Shown here piece by piece: positions 14,603 through 15,591 of a DNA stretch of 15,591 nt. The first letter of the stretch is position 1. Every line of letters starts with the position of its first letter. The DNA comes from Bacillota bacterium. Lineage in GTDB: Bacteria; Bacillota; Clostridia; Christensenellales; Aristaeellaceae. A model generated the notes under the pieces. The model saw only the letters and a list, made by a program, of their open reading frames with translations, did not search any database and was not told the DNA's origin. The stretch lies in contig JAEYRW010000003.1 of NCBI GenBank assembly GCA_023435435.1, forward strand, positions 1-15,591, written 5' to 3'. Both the position numbers and the translations under genes were made by a program.

Positions 14603-15241
14603 ATGAAACGCATCTGGACAGTTGCTCTCTCTTTGCTGAGCCTGATGCTTTTGCCTACATCCGCGTTTGCGGAAACCGTCACACAGGAGGACACCGGCTC
14701 CGAAGCGCCCGTCATCTTCTATGAGCACGCCGTCGGCAACGGCATGTCATTCGAAACCACGGTACCCTCCTCGGGGGCCACCATTCCCGACGTTGACAAC
14801 CTCGTGTCAAACGTGTTCATCGGGCGGGACGACATCGTGGTCACGCTCTACGAGGAACCGGATTTCGGCGGGCGAAGCGTCACGTTTGAGGGCGCCGGCC
14901 TCCACAACATCTACGAACTCGGCTTCAACGATCTGGCTTCATCCTACGAGGTCGCCTGGAAGGAAGACATGGCCCCGGTGACCTTCTACGAGCACGTTGA
15001 CGGCACCGGCTGGGCGTATACGCCGGGCTACCACGAGACCGAAACCGGCGAGACGCTCGCGTTTCCCAACGACGAAATGTCGAGCGTCATGATCAACGAC
15101 CCCAATACCGTGGTGGTTCTCTACGAAAACTTCACGGCGTTCGAGGGCGCCACGCTGACGCTGGACACCGTAGGGCTTCACGATCTGGAGGCGCTCGGCT
15201 TCAACGACATTGTCTCTGCCTATGAGATTCGCGCAAAATAA
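14603..15241 (+). CDS. Secreted protein with two beta/gamma-crystallin domains
   Basis: This is a 212-residue protein with a type I signal peptide (1-23, TSAFA|ET). I chose ATG 14603 because AAGGAGG is 7 bases upstream and the signal peptide starts there; the in-frame ORF upstream gives a leader that does not fit. The mature protein has two similar halves (about 35-118 and 124-212), each with two Greek-key motifs. Strands such as VIFYEHAVGNG, VTLYEEPDFGGRSVTF, VTFYEHVDGTG and VVLYENFTAFEGATLTL follow the crystallin Y/F/W-x5-G pattern. Each motif ends with a calcium-site signature (N/D-N/D-x-x-S/T-S): DNLVSN 65-70, NDLASS 109-114, NDEMSS 156-161, NDIVSA 201-206. Two are exact and two lack the last serine. 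Role unknown; such domains usually gain stability by binding calcium. It is monocistronic between terminators. Confidence 0.88.
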   Translation: MKRIWTVALSLLSLMLLPTSAFAETVTQEDTGSEAPVIFYEHAVGNGMSFETTVPSSGATIPDVDNLVSNVFIGRDDIVVTLYEEPDFGGRSVTFEGAGLHNIYELGFNDLASSYEVAWKEDMAPVTFYEHVDGTGWAYTPGYHETETGETLAFPNDEMSSVMINDPNTVVVLYENFTAFEGATLTLDTVGLHDLEALGFNDIVSAYEIRAK

Positions 15242-15250
15242 AAACCCGGC

Positions 15251-15283
15251 AGGGCCGTGCGGACAAATCCGCCGGCCCTTTTT
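15251..15283 (+). terminator. Intrinsic terminator of the crystallin-domain gene
   Basis: AGGGCCG-T-GCGGA (15251-15263, T15258 bulged) pairs with TCCGCCGGCCCT (15268-15279) over 12 bases, with CAAA as the loop. TTTTT follows at 15279-15283. Confidence 0.9.
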
Positions 15284-15370
15284 GATTTTTGGGACATGAA
15301 CCGGGGTGCGGTTTTTTGCGTAATAATGGAGGGGGAGTCATCCTCAAATCCCCCTGACAGAGGTGTATTT

Positions 15371-15591
15371 ATGTCCCGCAATCTCGATTCCGAATGGAAT
15401 TGCAATAACCGCGCGAACGGCTGTTGGGACCCGTGCTGCGATCCCTGCCGCTGCTGCGTCGGCCCCACGGGCCCCAGAGGCCCGCGCGGCGAACAGGGCC
15501 CCATCGGGCCCACAGGCGCGACGGGTGCCACAGGCGCAACCGGCCCCACAGGCGCGACCGGCGCAACCGGCGCGACCGGTGCCACGGGCGC
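15371..15591 (+). CDS. Collagen-like Gly-X-Y repeat protein, Cys-rich N-terminus (partial)
   Basis: The first 73 codons are visible; the gene runs off the right edge. Start ATG 15371 is preceded by GAGGTG (15360-15365). The N-terminal 30 residues have no signal peptide and contain seven cysteines (11, 18, 22, 23, 26, 28, 29), clustered as CWDPCCDPCRCC. From Gly31 the chain is strict Gly-X-Y: GPT GPR GPR GEQ GPI GPT, then mostly GAT, with 14 full triplets visible. Codons for the repeated GAT triplets vary (gcg acg, gcc aca, gca acc), so the DNA is not a simple perfect repeat. Bacterial proteins of this type form trimeric stalks; in spore-forming Firmicutes many are spore-surface (BclA-like) proteins. 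Spore localisation is inference. No clear promoter was found in 15284-15357, although TAATAAT occurs at 15321-15327. Confidence 0.88.
   Translation, partial: MSRNLDSEWNCNNRANGCWDPCCDPCRCCVGPTGPRGPRGEQGPIGPTGATGATGATGPTGATGATGATGATG

Noticed and set aside
15461..15591. Repeat array at the right edge as CRISPR or simple tandem DNA repeat
   Set aside because: The 9-base periodicity is the coding of Gly-X-Y triplets with varied synonymous codons, in frame from a proper start; there are no spacers.

Overview
This is a dense, GC-rich stretch (roughly 60-65% G+C by eye) of a bacterial chromosome, most likely from a Bacillota (Firmicutes) lineage of the Clostridia type. The support is near-consensus AAGGAGG ribosome-binding sites, compact U-tailed intrinsic terminators, a YesM/YesN-type two-component pair, an Mgl-type sugar transporter and a collagen-like Gly-X-Y gene with GAT/GPT triplets. 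One feature is unusual for a monoderm Firmicute: none of the three solute-binding proteins has a convincing lipobox cysteine. Species-level placement is not possible from the window alone.

Region 1 (1-7667) is a sugar sensing and uptake module. On the minus strand an operon reads AraC-type response regulator, then YesM-type sensor kinase with a Cache-like extracytoplasmic domain, then a periplasmic sugar-binding-like protein cut by the left edge. The genes are tightly coupled (TGA/ATG abutting, then an ATGA overlap). Divergent from it is mglB-mglA-mglC, a galactose/glucose-type ABC importer ending in a strong terminator. The simplest reading is that the partner binding protein and kinase sense a hexose outside the cell and the regulator switches on mglBAC from the shared 187-bp intergenic region.

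Region 2 (7668-8021) is a 350-bp regulatory gap. It holds a good sigma-A-type promoter, a 22-bp dyad abutting its -35 box, and a terminator-like hairpin at the very start of the transcript.

Region 3 (8022-14486) is a peptide-type ABC operon in the order dppB, dppC, dppD, dppF, dppA. A terminator-like hairpin follows, and then a class A beta-lactamase-fold serine hydrolase that lacks the deacylating glutamate and any signal peptide. This suggests import of a peptide or peptide-like compound followed by cytoplasmic processing.

Region 4 (14487-15591) holds two probably independent cell-surface genes. One encodes a secreted protein of two beta/gamma-crystallin domains with calcium-site motifs. 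The other encodes a Cys-rich collagen-like protein that runs off the right edge. I saw no tRNA, rRNA, CRISPR array, insertion sequence or attachment site.
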